DNA of 64,000 bases. Source: Chloroflexota bacterium (GTDB taxonomy: Bacteria > Chloroflexota > Anaerolineae > Promineifilales > Promineifilaceae). This document shows positions 44,267-53,671 of the stretch, piece after piece. The first letter of the stretch is position 1. Each line of letters starts with the position of its first letter. A program made the position numbers and the translations under genes. Location: NCBI GenBank assembly GCA_014584575.1, contig JACTMP010000003.1:1-64000 (forward strand), in the 5' to 3' direction. Under the pieces are notes generated by a model that saw nothing but the letters and a program-made list of their open reading frames with translations, did not search any database and was not told where the DNA came from.

Positions 44267-44986
44267 TCAGGCAATGGCCATGCTTAACAGGTTGTAACGC
44301 GAATCGTTTTTGATGCGATCCACCAGGTTACGTTTACGTTTATAGATTTCTACCATTTGGGGGAAGAGGTTAGGGAAACGGTCGGCGACTTCCTGGGGTT
44401 TACGGCCGTAGTGCCACAACTGCTGCGCCAGAAAACGGTCTTTGGCATCCTGGCAATTTTGCGCCACACATTCCCAAAGCTGGTAACGAAGCTGGTTTTG
44501 GGCAATGCTATCTTCCATTGGCCGATTTTGTTCATCATCATCGACCAGGTCATCATCCTCTGGGAACGCCTCCATCATCTTCTTTTGCCGGGCAATCTGC
44601 CGCCAATAAGCGTACAGCACCGATTCCCCACATTTTCCCAGGTAAGCCAGCACATAAGATAAGGAAGGGAATTTCGACCAGGTTTTAGGCGTGACATAGG
44701 TAAAAAATTTGACAAAAGCTTCTTGCGCCAGATCATCCATATCGGGGGTATGTTGCTTGTGCAAAGCGATGAGTTTGCGCAATATCCAGGCATGATAAAT
44801 GTCATAAACCAGGTTGGAAGCATCCTCAATGTTGAAAACAGCGCGGCGAATCAATTCAAAACAAAAGCGGTCGTCACTGGCTTCCTTTTGTTTCTTATAA
44901 ATCTCGCTGTTTTGAACGCATAACTGCTGTAGACGATGATTCGTTAATAAAGTAACAGGATCCTTCATGGCCTCACTCTTTTCCAT
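44267..44986 (-). CDS. RNA polymerase sigma factor, ECF-like
   Basis: Protein of 239 residues. Sigma region 2 is visible at about 70-110 (MDDLAQEAFVKFFTYVTPKTW), with a linker rich in Asp/Glu and a weaker region-4-like segment at the end (KPQEVADRFPNLFPQMVEIYKRK). The start at 44986 is supported by AGAAGGGG 2-3 bp upstream on the minus strand; an ATG at 44968 is the alternative, and an in-frame start at 45049 lacks such a site. It is first of a three-gene minus-strand set with a likely anti-sigma factor and a TPR-CHAT protein, so it may control that set and other genes. Confidence 0.82.
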   Translation of the reverse strand: MEKSEAMKDPVTLLTNHRLQQLCVQNSEIYKKQKEASDDRFCFELIRRAVFNIEDASNLVYDIYHAWILRKLIALHKQHTPDMDDLAQEAFVKFFTYVTPKTWSKFPSLSYVLAYLGKCGESVLYAYWRQIARQKKMMEAFPEDDDLVDDDEQNRPMEDSIAQNQLRYQLWECVAQNCQDAKDRFLAQQLWHYGRKPQEVADRFPNLFPQMVEIYKRKRNLVDRIKNDSRYNLLSMAIA

Positions 44987-45106
44987 TACCCCTTCTATAT
45001 AGAAGCCAGACTCTTGTCTGGCTGCCACTAACTCTAAAAAAGATAACAACCTAAAGGAATAGTCTACTTACAGAGGTATATAGGCAGTTGTACTGTCTGT
45101 AAAAAG

Positions 45107-45133
45107 GGCTGGCTGTACCTGGTGCAGCCAGCC
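45107..45133. terminator. Hairpin with T-rich flanks, possible two-way terminator
   Basis: Perfect 9-bp stem GGCTGGCTG / CAGCCAGCC around a 9-base loop, with TTCTTTT after it on the plus strand and CTTTTTAC on the minus strand. It lies between the divergent sigma-factor gene and the small open frame at 45234. It could insulate the two or act as a leader attenuator. Confidence 0.5.
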
Positions 45134-45233
45134 TTCTTTTGTGGCCCACCAATTTTGCAGATGAACCTCTAAAAAGTGCGCCAGGTGAGTTGATGAAAAC
45201 AAAGGCAGACAAAACAAACCGGAGGATTCAGAA

Positions 45234-45410
45234 ATGTCAACTCACAAAATCAATCAAATCAAAGTTCGTGTTTTACTCGTTTTGACCATCATCGTTCTGG
45301 GCTGGACATGTTTCCAGAGCACACCAGCCGCCCTATTTGATTCAGCAATCAGCAATCACATCCCGGCTATGGAAATTGCCGACGATGGACATGCAATTGA
45401 TGTGGGGTAA
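45234..45410 (+). CDS. Small secreted or membrane peptide, 58 residues
   Basis: ATG preceded by a strong ribosome-binding site (ggaggattcagaa). The product starts MSTHKINQIKVRVLLVLTII and has a basic n-region, a hydrophobic stretch VRVLLVLTIIVLGWTCF, then STPAAL, which could be a signal-peptidase site after AA. The remaining 25 residues are acidic and His-containing (NHIPAMEIADDGHAIDVG). It resembles no family I know. It ends 6 bp before the phosphopantetheinyl transferase start, so the two are probably co-transcribed. It could be a secreted peptide, a small membrane protein or a leader peptide. Confidence 0.55.
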   Translation: MSTHKINQIKVRVLLVLTIIVLGWTCFQSTPAALFDSAISNHIPAMEIADDGHAIDVG

Positions 45411-45416
45411 ACGGCC

Positions 45417-46175
45417 GTGTATTCCCAAATAAACGAAACAACCCTGTGGCAAACAGCACCGCGCCAGATCACACTCAATGACGCAGATGTCCATATCTGG
45501 CGCGTTTCATTGAATCAGCCTGAAGCGACTCGCCAGAAATTATGGCAGGTGCTGTCGGCCGATGAGCAGCAAAAGGTGTCTCGCTTCATGTTCGCGGCCG
45601 ATGGTCATAAATACCTGGTAGCCCGCGCTATTTTGAGGGTGATATTAGGGCGATATGTAGAAATGTCGCCAGACATGTTACAGTTTGGTTATTCTGACTA
45701 CGGCAAACCCTATCTTCAGAATGAGAAATTAACACAAACGATCCATTTCAATGTGTCGCACTCTGGTGACCTGGCACTTTATGGCATCACCAAGAACCGG
45801 CGCATTGGGGTAGACGTGGAACAGATGCGCCCTTTGGTGGATGAGGCACAATTTGTGAAGAGTATTTTTTCGGCCGTGGAGCAGCAAGCATTTGGCCGGG
45901 TACGGCCGTCGCAGAAACAAGATGCCTTTTTTAATGGCTGGACACGTAAAGAAGCGTTTATTAAGGCAATCGGGATGGGTCTATCCTTCCCTTTAACAGC
46001 GTTTGATGTATCTGTGGTTCCTGGCTTACCGGCACAACTGCTCGGAGTGCGTGGCGCACCAGGTTGCCAGGAATGGTCTATGGACGCTCTTACGCTAGGG
46101 CCAGAGTATAAAGCCGCTTACGTGGTTGAAGGCAGACAACATCAACCGTCATATTTTACCTTCGCATATAATTGA
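45417..46175 (+). CDS. 4'-phosphopantetheinyl transferase, Sfp type
   Basis: Protein of 252 residues with the Sfp signatures GVDVEQMRP (metal-binding, about 129-137) and FFNGWTRKEAFIKAIGMGL (about 178-196). It moves the phosphopantetheine arm of coenzyme A onto carrier-domain serines. The five NRPS carrier domains and the ACP at 11515 are the obvious clients, although the gene is 11 kb from the cluster end and separated by other operons. It starts at a GTG inside an ACGGCCGTG sequence. No ribosome-binding site is clear, but it follows the small peptide gene by 6 bp, which suggests translational coupling. Confidence 0.93.
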   Translation: MYSQINETTLWQTAPRQITLNDADVHIWRVSLNQPEATRQKLWQVLSADEQQKVSRFMFAADGHKYLVARAILRVILGRYVEMSPDMLQFGYSDYGKPYLQNEKLTQTIHFNVSHSGDLALYGITKNRRIGVDVEQMRPLVDEAQFVKSIFSAVEQQAFGRVRPSQKQDAFFNGWTRKEAFIKAIGMGLSFPLTAFDVSVVPGLPAQLLGVRGAPGCQEWSMDALTLGPEYKAAYVVEGRQHQPSYFTFAYN

Positions 46176-46312
46176 CATTGCTCCGTTGGATCATGCCTGC
46201 CCCTCCAAAAGACGCAGTAGTGTATGGTATAACTTTTCACTGGGAGTAAAGACAATACACCTGCGCCCAAAGCGGTATCCAGGCCCGTCGCTCCCGTTCC
46301 GGGCAAACAGTA

Positions 46313-46343
46313 AAAAAGCTCTCGATTTAGTCGAGAGCTTTTT
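46313..46343 (+). terminator. Rho-independent terminator
   Basis: Perfect stem AAAAAGCTCTCGA / TCGAGAGCTTTTT around a TTTAG loop, with an A-run before and a T-run after, so it could work in both directions. It lies 138 bp after the phosphopantetheinyl transferase stop. Between it and 46583 I see no convincing gene. Confidence 0.85.
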
Positions 46344-46583
46344 GTTTGCCAACGGCCGTCTTGTTGAACTCTCTCGGCTTTATGGCCTTATGGGATAAAC
46401 TGGATTTTTTGCCGGAGAGCGGTATGGGGAGCAACGGCCGTTACCCACATGATCTCACGCTTACTTACGATTCCCTGTTTTTGCCTGGCCATGATTTACT
46501 CCAGATACATCGCCGAAGCAGCAAAGGCATCTTCCGGTTTGCCGCGAAATCAGAGTTCAAAAGCAAGTAAAGTTTATGTATAA

Positions 46584-48065
46584 TGGCGGACAAGGGTCAC
46601 GTTATATGATGCTTTTGTTGCCGACCCGTTGGCCGTCTGGATTGAAACCACCTTTGGCCTGGAAACGGAAGCCGAAAGCGGCCGTCTGCGCCGCGCCAAA
46701 CCCTTGAGTATCAACGGCGGCGATGGCGCCGCCCAAAGGTTGTCAACCCTGACCGGTGTGCCGGCCGAGTTATGCGCCGCCGCCATTCAACAAACCTTGC
46801 TGGCCGGGTATGACGCCCTTCACCCTGAAACAAGGTTTCCCGCTTTTGCCTTTCGTCTGCACCAGTTCATCAGCCGGGGTGATACGGTTTACGCATCATT
46901 GGAAAGCCCATCTGACCGTTATATCACCCTTAAAGGGCAGCAATACGTGCCTGACAAGACCCGCCAGCGGATTTTGCTGCCGCTGGTTTTTTGCCGGGAG
47001 TGTGGCCAGGAATATTATGTGGTCAATCAGCACAAGGACAGCCAGACAGCTAAATTGCTCTTTACGGCGCGGGAGCTGCGCGATCAGACCAGAGAAGAAG
47101 ACCAGCAGCGTGGTTTCTTGTACCATAACCCGGCCGACCCCTGGCCGCCGGATGAAGCAGCCATCTTAGAGCGGCTGCCTGAGGATTGGCTGGTACTCAG
47201 TTCGGGCGGTTTGCTGCGCGTGAAACGACACTTCCGGCAAAAACAGCCCCAGGTGGTACGCCTGGATACGTCAGGGCAGGAAGAGGAGCAGGGAACCACT
47301 TATCATTTTGTCCATTCCCCTTTCGCCTTTTGCCTGCACTGTGGCGTCACCTACAGCGGCCGTGAACGCTCTGACTTTGGCAAGTTAGCCTCGCTTTCCT
47401 CTGAAGGACGCAGCACGGCCACAACGGTCTTGAGCCTGTCTGCCTTACGCGCCTTGCGCCGCGATGAAACCCTGGAGCGCAAGGCGCAAAAGTTACTCAG
47501 CTTTACCGATAACCGCCAGGATGCTTCCTTGCAGGCCGGGCACTTCAATGATTTTGTAGAAGTAGGTTTGCTGCGCACGGCCGTATACCAGGCTGTGCAA
47601 CGTGCCGGAGCCAATGGCCTTAAACATGATGAACTGGCGCAGCGCGTTTTTGACGCCCTTAACATGCCCCTGGAACTGTACGCGGCCAACCCCGATGTCA
47701 AATTCTTGCAAAAACAGGAGACAGACCAGGCTTTGCGCGAACTCCTGGCTTACCGGGTTTACCAGGATTTGCGCCGGGGCTGGCGGGTGACAGCGCCCAA
47801 CCTGGAACAGGCGGGGCTGCTGAAGATAGATTACGTCTCGCTGCGCGAGCTGTGCCAGGCCGTAGAGGAATGGCAGAGCGGCCACGCTGCCTTAGCTTCC
47901 GCTGCCCCGGCCGAACGATACCAGGGGCGGGACAGCCGGGCGCGCCAGAGGCCAGGAACCAACGCCTCACCCCCCGGCTGTCTCGCCCCCCAAAAAAACC
48001 ATCCAGGAACCACCGCCCACCTTCACCCTGCAACCGCCGCCCGCGCCCAAAAGCGCCGCCGCTAA
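46584..48065 (+). pseudogene. Truncated DEAD/DEAH helicase remnant
   Basis: The open frame has no proper start: it is open from 46584 and reads YDAFVADPLAVWIETTFGLE at the left end, an internal part of large DUF1998/COG1205-like helicases. It keeps a Cys motif FCRECGQEYYVV, a second FCLHCGVTYSG, and the typical KLLSFTDNRQDASLQAGHFNDFV. The N-terminal ATP-binding motor and the C-terminal third are missing. Homology fades after about 47900, and the end (to 48065) is Pro/Arg-rich low-complexity sequence, while a neighbouring frame opens there into the next protein. Such helicases occur in phage-defence islands (for example DISARM DrmA-like proteins), but this copy cannot be functional. Confidence 0.75.
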
Positions 48066-48097
48066 AAGTTCAACTTCTGGGGAGAAGTTGAACTTTT
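48064..48097. repeat. Perfect 15-bp inverted repeat
   Basis: AAAAGTTCAACTTCT and its exact complement are separated by GGGG. It looks like a terminator or dispersed hairpin, yet the frame of the next protein runs straight through it. Confidence 0.75.
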
Positions 48098-48435
48098 CCA
48101 CCGCCCAGCCTACCCTGCTGGCCGACTTTTCGCCCCCCAGCGGCAGCCGCAGCCAGCGCCTGAAAACGGTCATGGGGCTGGGCAAGCCCAAAAACCAGGC
48201 AGAGTTACAGGCGCTGGTCGGCGCATTGGCCGACGAAGACGAGAGCATCCGCTGGCTGGCGGGGTCATCCCTGGCGCGGCTGGGCGGGCTGGCGGTGGTG
48301 CAGATGCTGGCCGCTTTTTTGCAGAGCCAACCGGGGGAGACGGCCGTGCGGGAAGCGCGGCGGGTGTTGGCATTGATTGCCGATACAGATGAAGACGAAA
48401 GTGTGCGCACGGCCGCACAGGAGGTTGGACGATGA
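48088..48435 (+). CDS. HEAT-repeat-like protein, N-terminus uncertain
   Basis: Product of at least 115 residues with HEAT-like helical pairs (DEDESIRWLAGSSLARLGGLAVVQMLAAFL and ADTDEDESVRTAAQEVGR). The first possible start here is a TTG at 48088, but the same frame is open back to 47896 and encodes a Pro-rich stretch (PPKKTIQEPPPTFTLQPPP) that looks like a real linker. This may therefore be the tail of a longer protein whose front was lost or fused to the helicase remnant. It overlaps the next gene as ATGA. Confidence 0.5.
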   Translation: MNFSTAQPTLLADFSPPSGSRSQRLKTVMGLGKPKNQAELQALVGALADEDESIRWLAGSSLARLGGLAVVQMLAAFLQSQPGETAVREARRVLALIADTDEDESVRTAAQEVGR

Positions 48436-49545
48436 ACAGTGGACGCATCTTTTTAGTGGGGCCAGGCGGCGGCCAGTGGACGCCAATGGCCGAAACGCCG
48501 TATGCCCAGGAAGAAACCTTGCAACAAGCCCTGGCCGACTACCCGGATTTGCTGCCGGGCGACCAGATCAGCCCAGAAGCGCCCCGCCGCTGGCTGCTGG
48601 TCAAACGGGAATTGGGCATTCCCGGCGATGCCAACAGCGCCTCTATCTGGAGCCTGGATCACCTTTTCCTGGATCAGGACGGCATCCCCACCTTCGTCGA
48701 ATGTAAACGAGCGACCGACACCCGCAGCCGCCGTGAAGTGGTGGCCCAAATGCTGGACTATGCGGCCAACGGCACCGCCTATTGGTCTATGGATCGCCTG
48801 CGCCAGGCGGCCACAGAGACCGGCGGCCACAGAGACCGCCCGCAGCCTGAACTTCTCTCTGGACGAGCAAATTCAACGGCTCATTGACGAGAATGATGAA
48901 GAGAGTATTGAGACCTACTGGCAACTGGTGGAAAACAATCTGCGCCAGGGGCGTATTCGTCTCATCTTCGTGGCCGATACCCTGCCCCGCGAATTACGCC
49001 GCCTGATTGAGTTTCTCAACGAGAAGATGGCCGACGTGGAAGTGTTGGGCGTGGAAGTGAAACAATTTGTGGGGCCGGGCCAGACAGCCATGGTCCCCCG
49101 CGTGATTGGGCTGACGGAAGCGGCCCGCACGATCAAACCCAATGCCTCCCGGCGGCATGTGACGCGCGCGGAGTTTCTGGAGAATTGTTCACCGGAGGCC
49201 GCCACGTTTTTCGCCGACATCCTGGATGGTGCGGCAGAGAAGGGGCATACCATTTACTGGGGGACGGCCGGTTTCTCGATTCGGGTGTTGTTGCCAGACG
49301 GGCAAGGTCTGGCGAGCATCTTGTATGGCCAGCCGCCCGATCTGTTTCAATTTTACTTTTCACACCTGGAAAGGGCTGAGGTCCCCGCTGACCTGACGGC
49401 GCTGCGACGGCAGTTATTGGCCTATGGTGTTTTCCGGGAAACGGGCAAAAAGACGTTGACGGCGCACATCACCGCCGCAAACGAAACGGCATTGCGCCAG
49501 GTGAACACTTTCGTCCTTGATTGGGTTGATAACCTGGTCAAATAA
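48432..49545 (+). pseudogene. PD-(D/E)XK-like nuclease gene broken by a 16-bp duplication
   Basis: Two frames together form one protein of about 365 residues. The first part (48432-48806) contains PTFVECKRATDTRSRREVVAQMLDYAAN, resembling the ExK motif and helix of restriction-endonuclease-like folds. The second part (to 49545) continues with SLNFSLDEQIQRLIDEND and ends LDWVDNLVK. At 48807-48838 the 16-bp unit GCGGCCACAGAGACCG is present twice in tandem. Removing one copy restores one frame reading RQAATETARSLNF. The duplication is the likely cause of inactivation. Confidence 0.8.
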
Positions 49546-49706
49546 ACCCGGCGGTTGAAACCGCAGCTACAGAAAGCAAAGTCGGCCTGCGCCGACTGGC
49601 GTAGCCGCGAATTTATTCGCCAGGCGTGGATTACCGGAACATTTTGTCAACTTTCATCAGCACATTTTTCATAGCTGCTGCCGGTTTGCAACCGGCGGCA
49701 GTCAGG
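49546..49706. repeat. GGCGGTTGAAACCGC-type structured repeat
   Basis: Starts AATAAACCCGGCGGTTGAAACCGC and contains CGGCCTGCGCCG hairpins and GCCGCGAATTTATTCGCC, ending near 49634. A further hairpin, GCTGCCGGTTTGCAACCGGCGGC, lies near 49677-49701. The first part is the reverse complement of the family duplicated at 60838-61077. No gene is visible in this stretch. Confidence 0.75.
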
Positions 49707-49719
49707 CGGGAATTTTCAT

Positions 49720-49890
49720 ATGAGCGAGTGGCAAATCACCCAAAAACCGGCGTACCTGGCCGATTTTATTGAACTAAACCGGGACTTGCAGCAGGCGGTT
49801 ATCATCGCCCTGAAAGAACTGGAACAAGACCCGATTACACCACGCGGCAGCGTTTACCAGCGTTTTATACGTGACAAGGTGACAAGGTGA
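49720..49890 (+). pseudogene. Truncated fragment, possibly RelE-like N-terminus
   Basis: Open frame of 56 residues, MSEWQITQKPAYLADFIELN..., with the helical pattern LQQAVIIALKELEQDPITPRG seen at the start of RelE-like toxins and some helicases with a RelE-like head. It is cut off by an iterated sequence (gacaaggtgacaaggtgaca), the same kind of short-word repeat found between genes elsewhere in the window. I regard it as a remnant; the family call is weak. Confidence 0.4.
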
Positions 49891-50179
49891 CATCTGACTC
49901 TTTTGGCACAGCGCTGCCGATGGCGTCTTTGCTGCCGGTTGCCCGGAAACACATCCCCCCTCGCTGCGCCTGACAACTCTTTTGGGGCAGGCGTCTGGCT
50001 ACCCCGTTTACGAACAATTTCGCCATTACCCTGTCACTGGCGACGCTGGCGATTGGCTGACGACCCAGGAGATTGCCTCTGTTTCCGTCGAGTTGACCAC
50101 GCATGAAGCCACCGATTGGCCGGCCAATCTGGCCGGCATGGAAGCAGTGCTGGCGTACTACGAAAATGATTGGCGTTGA
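49891..50179 (+). pseudogene. Remnant of a gene C-terminus, perhaps M14 carboxypeptidase
   Basis: The frame ending at 50179 reads YPVYEQFRHYPVTGDAGDWL... IASVSVELTTHE... WPANLAGMEAVLAYY. The pattern YPxTGDxxDW, then a beta-strand with VEL, resembles the C-terminal part of M14-type zinc carboxypeptidases, where the Glu is catalytic. The front of the protein is missing. The assignment is tentative. From 50180 to 50426 I see no gene. Confidence 0.4.
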
Positions 50180-50426
50180 GTGCAGGAGCCAAACTTTGTA
50201 CCGGTATCCGGTCAGGTTATGAGGAGCTAACGGCCGTTTCTATGTTAACGTTTGCTCAATGAGACCCCGCCGGAACGCCTACGGCCGTGCCCCCCGTTTG
50301 CGCGCTTCCCCCCCCTAAGCTAGAATTTTTGCCGCTTTTGCTGCTGTAGCCAAAGCAAAATAATGAAATCATGCAGGCTGCCAATGATGAGAAGATGACA
50401 ACCTGCATGGGAGGTAAAGAGAAGTT

Positions 50427-53400
50427 ATGGAAGAGGAAAAAGCGTCTATGGAGACGCAGGACACTGTGGAAGCATCGGCGGTGGAGCCAACCCCCGATGG
50501 CGCCCAAAACGATGACGCCCAAAACTCAGGAAAATCGTCCAGGTTCATTATCATTGGTTTTGTGGTTGTGGCCGTATTGGTGTTGATTGGCTTGTTTTTG
50601 CCGCCCATCTCTCTGGGCCAACGGCTCGGTTTGGGCGCCAGCCCCACCCCCACCGCAACCGTCGCCGATGATCCCACCGCGGCGCCATCCCCCACCGACA
50701 CGGTCGTTGCCAGCAGCCCGGCCATTCCCGGTGAGTTTGAAGTGGTGGGGGCAGAGACGGCCGTTGTTGTCGCTGCTGTCCCCCCCGGCAACCTGTTGTC
50801 CGCCGGCATGGGCGCCCTGCCTGACAATGTTGCCCCCATGGGCAGCTTTTACACCATTGCCAGCGAAGGCACGCCGACCGGTCAGGTAGCCGTCACATTG
50901 CCCGCAGGCGCAGACGTTCGTCTGGCCGATCTGGTAGGTTGGGATGGCGCCGCCTGGCGGTTTGTGGCCTCAGAAGTGAATGGCAGCACCGGGCAGGTTG
51001 TCTCCAAACCCGGCGCTTTGCACAAAGCCTACGGGCTGGTGCAGCCCGGCGCCCCGGCGGCTTACACCTTTGTTGCCGAAGTCCAGCCCGATGGTGAACT
51101 GGCCCCCGAACTGTCGCCCGAATTTGACACGCTCAGCCTGGGCGCCTTGCGGCTGGTGGGCAATGGTGATTTGCAGGGTGAAATTGCCGCCGCCCCAGAA
51201 GGCGACTTTGCCCGCTATTTGCACGTCACCAACAGCGGCGAGGTGATCGATAGCGCCTCATTGGCCGCTTTTCTGGGCAACACCACCGCCCAGGGCAATC
51301 AGATCAACGTGTTGGTAAACACGGCCGTGACCAATGGCTTCACGGGCGTCAACCTGGATTACCAGGGAGTAGACCCTTCCCAGCGTGATGTCTTCACCAG
51401 TTTTGCGAACAGTCTGGCCGATGCGCTACATGCCCAGGGGCTAAAGCTGGCGATCACGTTAGGGACGCCACGAGAATCAACCGGTCAATGGGATACCGGC
51501 GGCCATGATTGGGCGGCGCTCAGTTCTCTGGCCGATATGGTCATGGTGCAAATGCCGCTCGACCCACAAGCCTACGGCGCTGGCGGTCTGGCGCAGCAGT
51601 CGTTAGATTACGCCGTGCGCCAGATTGACCGTAACAAATTGCTGGCCCTGGTCAGCGCCCATGCCGTGTCGCGCCTGGGTGAATCACTGGTAGAAATCCC
51701 CAATGAGGTAGCCCTCAGCCACTTTGGCTCCTTTGAAGGTGACGAGGCCGGTTTAGAAGTAGAGCCGGGCACGGCCGTAGATATAGCCCTGACCGGTAAC
51801 GCCAGCCCGCTGGAATGGGATGGTCTCAGCCAGACCTATCGCTTCAGTTACCAGGGGGCAGCCGACCAGACCTACCACGTCTGGTTGGGCAATCCCGCCG
51901 CTCTGGGGCAACGTTTAGAAATTGTGGAACCCTACAATCTGCTGGGCGCAGCTTTGCGTGGCCTGGATAAAGTAGCCGCCCCCGCCGCCTATGCTGCCGC
52001 CCTGGCAGCCCTCGGCCCAGACGCCTCGCCCCAAACCGAAGGCGCGGCCATTGTTTGGACTGTCAAAGATGAAAGCGAAAGCATCCTCGCCAGCGAAAGC
52101 GGTACGGCCCTCAGCTTTGCCTGGGCAGGCAGCGAGACCCCTGGCGTTTATACCATCACCGTAGACTTTGCCCTGGGTGAAACCATCATCCCTCTGGATA
52201 ACCTGGTTGTCACAATCCCCGAACCGGTGGTAGAAGAAGAGGAAGAAGTGGTCGAGGCCACCCCCACTGCTGCCCCCGCTGCCGCTGCCGTCTCCTTTAA
52301 CCCAGGCAGCGCCGACGCCGTGGTAAAACTTCTGGCCAATGTACGCACCGGCCCTGGCCTGCAATATGGCACTCTGACTGGCGGTGCGGCCGCCGGTACG
52401 CTGGTCAACATCATTGGCCGCAATGCTGATTCAACCTGGTTCCAGGTGGTTCTGCCTGACAACCGTGAAGGCTGGATGTTCTCCGGCGTACTGGAACTGA
52501 ATACCGCGTTGGACGTGAACGGTCTACCGGTGGTAGAAGTGGCTGCTGCCCCACCCGGCAGCGCGCCGCCGCCTGTTGCCGGACCGCCGGTAGCTGCCGG
52601 TGGTTTTGAATTGGGTGGGCAGACACACTCCTTCGCCAATCCACAACTGATGTCCTCAGCCGGTATGAACTGGGTCAAATTCCAACACAAATGGGGGCCG
52701 GGTGATGATCCCGCCGGTGTGGCCGGGCGCATTGCCAACGCCCATGCGTCCGGTTTCAAAGTATTGCTCAGTATTCCTGGCAGCCCCTACCCCAGCAGTA
52801 TAGATTTTGCCAGCTATGTGGAGTTTCTGCGTGGTGTGGCTGCTTATGGGCCAGACGCCATCGAAGTCTGGAACGAGATGAACATTGACTTTGAGTGGCC
52901 GGCCGGGCAAATTGATCCCGCCAGTTATGTGAACAACATGTTGGCGCCGGCCTATAATGCCATCAAGTCTGTGAATCCCAACGTGATGGTAATCAGCGGC
53001 GCGCCCGCCCCAACCGGCTTTGACAATGGCACCAATGCCTGGTCTGATGCCCGCTACATGGCGGGGATGGCGGCGGTCGGCGGCGGCAATTATGCTGACT
53101 GCATTGGCGCGCACTTTAACGCCGGCGCCACGCCACCCACGCAGAACACCGGCCATCCCACGGGCAGCGACCATTACAGTTGGTATCTGATACCCACCTT
53201 AAATGTCTACTCCCAATTGGGGAAACCGGTTTGTTTTACCGAGTTAGGCTACCTTTCCGGTGAGGATTATGGCGGTGTTCCCTCTCGTTTCTCCTGGGCT
53301 GCCAACACAACAGTATCGCAACATGCTTCCTGGCTGGCCCAGGCGGTTAGCACCTCTGCCAACACGGGCCGGGTGCGGTTGGTCATCATCTTCAATGTAG

Positions 53401-53504
53401 ACTTTACCACCTGGGGCGACGACCCGCAGGCGGGGTATGCGATGATCCGGCGCGATGGTAGCTGCCCGGCGTGCAGCACGCTGGCGCAGGTGATGGGACG
53501 TTAA
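50427..53504 (+). CDS. Membrane-anchored multidomain glycoside-hydrolase-like protein
   Basis: Protein of 1025 residues. A cytoplasmic head of about 38 residues precedes a membrane helix (FIIIGFVVVAVLVLIGLFLP), then a Pro/Thr-rich linker. The first folded region (about 200-520) resembles GH18 chitinase-like barrels, but the key motif reads GVNLDYQGVD, with Gln where the catalytic Glu is expected. An SH3b domain follows (about 632-695, NVRTGPGLQYG). The last 300 residues are a clan-A-type barrel with candidate acid/base Glu in EVWNEMN (about 815) and nucleophile Glu in CFTELGYLS (about 936). It probably acts at the cell surface on a polysaccharide or peptidoglycan. The barrel is related to those at 53672 and 55048. 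Confidence 0.8.
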   Translation: MEEEKASMETQDTVEASAVEPTPDGAQNDDAQNSGKSSRFIIIGFVVVAVLVLIGLFLPPISLGQRLGLGASPTPTATVADDPTAAPSPTDTVVASSPAIPGEFEVVGAETAVVVAAVPPGNLLSAGMGALPDNVAPMGSFYTIASEGTPTGQVAVTLPAGADVRLADLVGWDGAAWRFVASEVNGSTGQVVSKPGALHKAYGLVQPGAPAAYTFVAEVQPDGELAPELSPEFDTLSLGALRLVGNGDLQGEIAAAPEGDFARYLHVTNSGEVIDSASLAAFLGNTTAQGNQINVLVNTAVTNGFTGVNLDYQGVDPSQRDVFTSFANSLADALHAQGLKLAITLGTPRESTGQWDTGGHDWAALSSLADMVMVQMPLDPQAYGAGGLAQQSLDYAVRQIDRNKLLALVSAHAVSRLGESLVEIPNEVALSHFGSFEGDEAGLEVEPGTAVDIALTGNASPLEWDGLSQTYRFSYQGAADQTYHVWLGNPAALGQRLEIVEPYNLLGAALRGLDKVAAPAAYAAALAALGPDASPQTEGAAIVWTVKDESESILASESGTALSFAWAGSETPGVYTITVDFALGETIIPLDNLVVTIPEPVVEEEEEVVEATPTAAPAAAAVSFNPGSADAVVKLLANVRTGPGLQYGTLTGGAAAGTLVNIIGRNADSTWFQVVLPDNREGWMFSGVLELNTALDVNGLPVVEVAAAPPGSAPPPVAGPPVAAGGFELGGQTHSFANPQLMSSAGMNWVKFQHKWGPGDDPAGVAGRIANAHASGFKVLLSIPGSPYPSSIDFASYVEFLRGVAAYGPDAIEVWNEMNIDFEWPAGQIDPASYVNNMLAPAYNAIKSVNPNVMVISGAPAPTGFDNGTNAWSDARYMAGMAAVGGGNYADCIGAHFNAGATPPTQNTGHPTGSDHYSWYLIPTLNVYSQLGKPVCFTELGYLSGEDYGGVPSRFSWAANTTVSQHASWLAQAVSTSANTGRVRLVIIFNVDFTTWGDDPQAGYAMIRRDGSCPACSTLAQVMGR

Positions 53505-53590
53505 ACAGTAATCGGTGAACGGTAATCAGCCATCGGTGAAATTGGGTTAACCGATTACCGATCACTGATAACCGATTACCGAATTAGGGC
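53505..53590. repeat. Iterated-word palindrome (AATCGGT type)
   Basis: Repeated words GTAATCGGTGAACGGTAATC are followed by their complements ACCGATTACCGATCACTGATAACCGATTACCG. It fills most of the gap before the 53672 gene. The same words are used at 56281. Confidence 0.8.
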
Positions 53591-53671
53591 GCATTTTGGG
53601 GAACCGGAATGCGCCTTTTATTTTGAATGTTGTTCGTAGTGGGCGATTTATCGCCACTCAAGAGGTGAGAA

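Noticed and set aside
46346..46570. Open frame of 74 codons after the terminator
   Set aside because: It starts within the terminator tail, has no ribosome-binding site, and looks like random sequence.
49546..49640. CRISPR-like GTTGAAAC motif
   Set aside because: The motif belongs to a hairpin repeat that recurs elsewhere as a unit of 90-120 bp; there is no regular repeat-spacer pattern.
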